A DNA stretch of 15,231 nucleotides from UBA1801 sp035353395 (GTDB lineage: Bacteria; Acidobacteriota; Holophagae; Holophagales; Holophagaceae). The translations under genes and the position numbers were made by a program. Where the stretch lies: positions 1 through 15,231 of the forward strand of contig DAOPZL010000068.1 of assembly GCA_035353395.1 (NCBI GenBank), in the 5' to 3' direction. Below are positions 13,537 through 15,231 of the stretch, piece by piece. Numbering within the stretch: position 1 is the first letter of the stretch; every line of letters starts with the position of its first letter. Below the pieces are notes generated by a model. That model had not been told where the DNA came from and did not search any database. It saw only the letters and a program-made list of their open reading frames with translations.

Positions 13537-14064
13537 CTAGCGCTGGAAGAAATGGAAGCGCGCCGCGCCGTAGGTCCGGGACTCCTGGAAGGCAAGTCCG
13601 GGGACGGCAGGCAGGTCGACCCGGCGGTCCGTCTCCCAGACCAGGATGCCGCCCGGGAGCAGGCACTCCGCGAAGCCGGGGGCGAGCGCGGGCCACAGGG
13701 CCGGCGAGAGGTCGTAGGGGGGGTCCACGAAGACGACCGCCTGCCCGGGGAAGGCCCCGGGGCGCAGCCTGGCGGCGTCCCGCTTCACCACCCGCACGCC
13801 GGTCCCGCGAGCGTTGGCCTCGACCAGCTTGAGCGCGGCGGGCGCCTTCTCGACGCAGACGACCGGCTCGTAGCCGCGGGACCAGGCCTCCATGGCCACG
13901 GCCCCCGTCCCGGCGAAGAGATCCAGGAAGGCCCCGGAAGGCCACCGCTGCAGGATCGAGAACAGGGCCTCGCGCGCCATGTCCGAGGTGGGGCGGATGC
14001 TCCGGTCCCCGGGCTCGGGCCCGTGGAGACCGCGACCTCTGAGGGTTCCGGCAATGATCCGCAT
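13537..14064 (-). CDS. rsmD: 16S rRNA (guanine(966)-N(2))-methyltransferase RsmD
   Basis: 175 residues, close to the usual 180-200. RsmD uses S-adenosylmethionine to methylate N2 of G966 in 16S rRNA during 30S assembly. The start MRIIAGTLRGR and RPTSDMAREALFSIL (24-38) are family signatures. The SAM-binding motif I is FLDLFAGTGAVAMEA (46-60), the acidic end of the next strand is Glu72, and the catalytic motif is DPPY (114-117). The C-terminal YGAARFHFF also fits. The gene lies 16 bases downstream of fabH, so the two are probably cotranscribed. No strong Shine-Dalgarno sequence precedes the ATG, perhaps because ribosomes arrive from fabH. The assignment is secure. Confidence 0.94.
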   Translation of the reverse strand: MRIIAGTLRGRGLHGPEPGDRSIRPTSDMAREALFSILQRWPSGAFLDLFAGTGAVAMEAWSRGYEPVVCVEKAPAALKLVEANARGTGVRVVKRDAARLRPGAFPGQAVVFVDPPYDLSPALWPALAPGFAECLLPGGILVWETDRRVDLPAVPGLAFQESRTYGAARFHFFQR

Positions 14065-14080
14065 GGGCGGCGGCGACCCG

Positions 14081-15082
14081 TCAGACGGCCCAGCGCATCA
14101 GGAGGCCTCCCCAGGTGAACCCGGCGCCGAAGGCGGCGAGGACGAGCAGGTCGCCCTTCTCGATCCGGCCCGCGGCCAGGGACTGGTGCAGGGCCGTGGG
14201 GATGGTCGCGGAGGTGGTGTTGGCATATTCCACGATGTTGCAGGCCATCTTCTCGCGGGGCAGCTCCAGGCGCTTGAGGGCCGCGTCCATGATGCGGACG
14301 TTGGCCTGGTGGGGAATGAAGAGCTTCAGGTCCCGGGGATCGACCTGGTTGCGGTCGAGCATCAGGCGGCTGACCTCGGCCATCTCGCGCACGGCCCGGC
14401 GGTAGACCTCCTGCCCCTGCTGCTGGACGAAGTGCTCCCTGGCGTCGATGGTGGCGTGGGAGGCCGGCTTGAGGGACCCTCCGGCGGGCATGCACAGGAA
14501 GGGCGCCCCCGTGCCGTCGACCTGCTGCTCGAAATCCAGGATCCCGAACCCTTCCTCCACGGCCTCCACGATGACCGCGCCCGCGCCGTCCCCGAACAGC
14601 ACGGCCGTGTTGCGGTCGGTCTTGTCGAAGATGGAGGTCATGACGTCGCAGCCGACCACCGCGACGCGCTGGACCCCGCCCGAAGCGACCATGCTCGCCG
14701 CGGTGGTCAGTCCGAAGAGCCAGCTGGAGCAGGCAGCGTTGAGATCGAAGCCGAAGGCCCTGCCGGCCCCCACCTTCGTCTGGATCAGGGCGGCCGTGCA
14801 GGGGAACATCATGTCCGGCGTCACCGTGGAGGCGATGATGGCATCGAGGTCGTTCGCGGAGATCCCGCGCCGCTCGAGCGCCATCTGCAGCGCCTGCGCG
14901 CCGAGGTCCGAGGAGGCCACGCCGGGCTCCACCCAGCGCCGGCGCTTGATGCCCGTCCGGGAGGTGATCCATTCATCGCTGGTATCCATCATCTTGGCGA
15001 GATCCTCGTTCGTGACGATGCGATCCGGATAGAATTCGCCGGTGGCGGTGATACCGACGGATTTGGCAAGACGACGGGCCAA
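14081..15082 (-). CDS. fabH: Beta-ketoacyl-ACP synthase III (FabH), TTG start
   Basis: 333-residue thiolase-fold enzyme that condenses an acyl-CoA starter with malonyl-ACP to begin fatty acid synthesis. The Cys-His-Asn triad is Cys118 in NAACSSW, His258 in IPHQANVRI and Asn288 in YANTTSATIP. GDGAGA (164-169) and the C-terminal AFGAGFTWGG also match. It is a KAS III by motif, but starter specificity (straight or branched) is not readable. The TTG at 15082 is chosen because GGAGG (plus 15088-15092) lies five bases before it, and the protein then begins a few residues before the first conserved strand VGITATGEF, as in other FabH proteins. In-frame ATG codons at 15109 and 15133 lack such a site and would add 9 or 17 residues. 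rsmD follows. plsX, a frequent upstream neighbour, would be outside the window. Confidence 0.95.
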   Translation of the reverse strand: MARRLAKSVGITATGEFYPDRIVTNEDLAKMMDTSDEWITSRTGIKRRRWVEPGVASSDLGAQALQMALERRGISANDLDAIIASTVTPDMMFPCTAALIQTKVGAGRAFGFDLNAACSSWLFGLTTAASMVASGGVQRVAVVGCDVMTSIFDKTDRNTAVLFGDGAGAVIVEAVEEGFGILDFEQQVDGTGAPFLCMPAGGSLKPASHATIDAREHFVQQQGQEVYRRAVREMAEVSRLMLDRNQVDPRDLKLFIPHQANVRIMDAALKRLELPREKMACNIVEYANTTSATIPTALHQSLAAGRIEKGDLLVLAAFGAGFTWGGLLMRWAV

Positions 15083-15087
15083 GAGAA

Positions 15088-15092
15088 CCTCC
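15088..15092 (-). promoter_or_regulatory. Strong ribosome binding site fixing the fabH TTG start
   Basis: On the minus strand GGAGG is followed by five bases and then TTG at 15082. It is one of the strongest Shine-Dalgarno sequences in the window. It would lie inside the coding region if an upstream ATG were used. Confidence 0.7.
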
Positions 15093-15104
15093 AAGGTCGA
15101 AACC

Positions 15105-15133
15105 GGCATACAAACCCCTGATTGTGCCCGCAA
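15105..15133 (-). promoter_or_regulatory. Weak candidate promoter for fabH-rsmD
   Basis: On the minus strand TTGCGG (plus 15128-15133) and TATGCC (plus 15105-15110) are separated by 17 bases. Both match the sigma70 consensus only partly. A start near 15098 would give a short leader just containing the GGAGG site. If this is right, the upstream ATG codons at 15109 and 15133 would not be transcribed, in agreement with the TTG start. Confidence 0.25.
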
Positions 15134-15162
15134 CGGGGGGACTTTTCCATCCCAACCCCCAG

Positions 15163-15194
15163 GATCCGCCCGGCCGCTAGAATGAGGGCGGATC
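15163..15194. promoter_or_regulatory. Perfect 9-base inverted repeat around a TAGAAT box
   Basis: GATCCGCCC at 15163-15171 and GGGCGGATC at 15186-15194 are exact reverse complements with 14 bases between them. The spacer contains TAGAAT (15178-15183), which resembles a plus-strand -10 box for a gene beyond the right edge, although no good -35 is visible. The repeat could be an operator, or a hairpin ending a minus-strand transcript that enters from the right. No T-run follows in either direction. The rest of 15083-15231 shows no open reading frame that I would call. Confidence 0.4.
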
Positions 15195-15231
15195 GACGGC
15201 GCCGCCCCGGGATCCCTCCACCAGAAAGGCC

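Noticed and set aside
13353..13595. 81-residue N-terminal extension of the receiver protein
   Set aside because: It overlaps the end of rsmD, is Ser/Arg/Gly-rich without a domain, and the ATG at 13352 has GGAGG just upstream and directly begins the receiver fold.
1..15231. Mobile elements, CRISPR arrays, toxin-antitoxin or defence islands
   Set aside because: No transposase, integrase, phage, repeat-spacer or defence gene pattern was seen; all recognised genes are housekeeping, envelope or signalling genes with similar composition.

Overview
The window is a GC-rich, gene-dense stretch of a bacterial chromosome. It contains two tRNA genes and thirteen protein-coding genes packed with short gaps, overlaps and convergent ends. 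No insertion sequence, phage gene, CRISPR array or other mobile element is visible. The organism is a diderm (Gram-negative-type) bacterium: it carries a complete inner-membrane Mla core (MlaE, MlaF, MlaD) for lipid transport between the two membranes. The long MlaD with a probable outer-membrane barrel, the N-terminally extended Hfq-like protein and the overall divergence of housekeeping genes suggest Acidobacteriota, perhaps the Holophaga/Geothrix group. That placement is an inference and was not tested.

Left part (1-5156). A tRNA-Gly(GCC) to tRNA-Cys(GCA) transcript runs leftward off the edge from a recognisable promoter. Divergent from it is an orphan membrane sensor kinase of the NtrB/PilS type. 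Next come an Hfq-like RNA-binding protein and pdxA, whose reading frames overlap by 8 bases, then glmU. GlmU is the most unusual protein here: its acetyltransferase half keeps every known catalytic residue, while its uridyltransferase half has lost the nucleotide-binding loop and other signature residues.

Middle part (5157-9046). mlaE, mlaF and mlaD form an operon for an ABC-type lipid transporter. MlaD is about 480 residues: an inner-membrane anchor, one MCE domain, a long helical section and a beta-rich C-terminus. This is the layout expected for a one-protein bridge across the envelope, so a separate MlaC shuttle may be unnecessary. A DUF116 protein with many cysteines follows directly.

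Right part (9047-15231). A Gph-type phosphatase (minus strand) is divergent from a UbiA-family prenyltransferase and a PgeF/YfiH protein (plus strand). A structured gap follows. Then three minus-strand genes, transcribed right to left, encode FabH, RsmD and a receiver-GAF-kinase-like protein. That last protein has an intact receiver but a kinase module without its phosphoacceptor histidine or normal ATP-binding motifs. fabH very probably starts at a TTG codon chosen by a strong Shine-Dalgarno sequence.

No gene-free stretch exceeds 300 bases. I found no clear novel multi-gene system. The best leads are the one-sided GlmU, the receiver plus pseudokinase protein, and the transenvelope MlaD.
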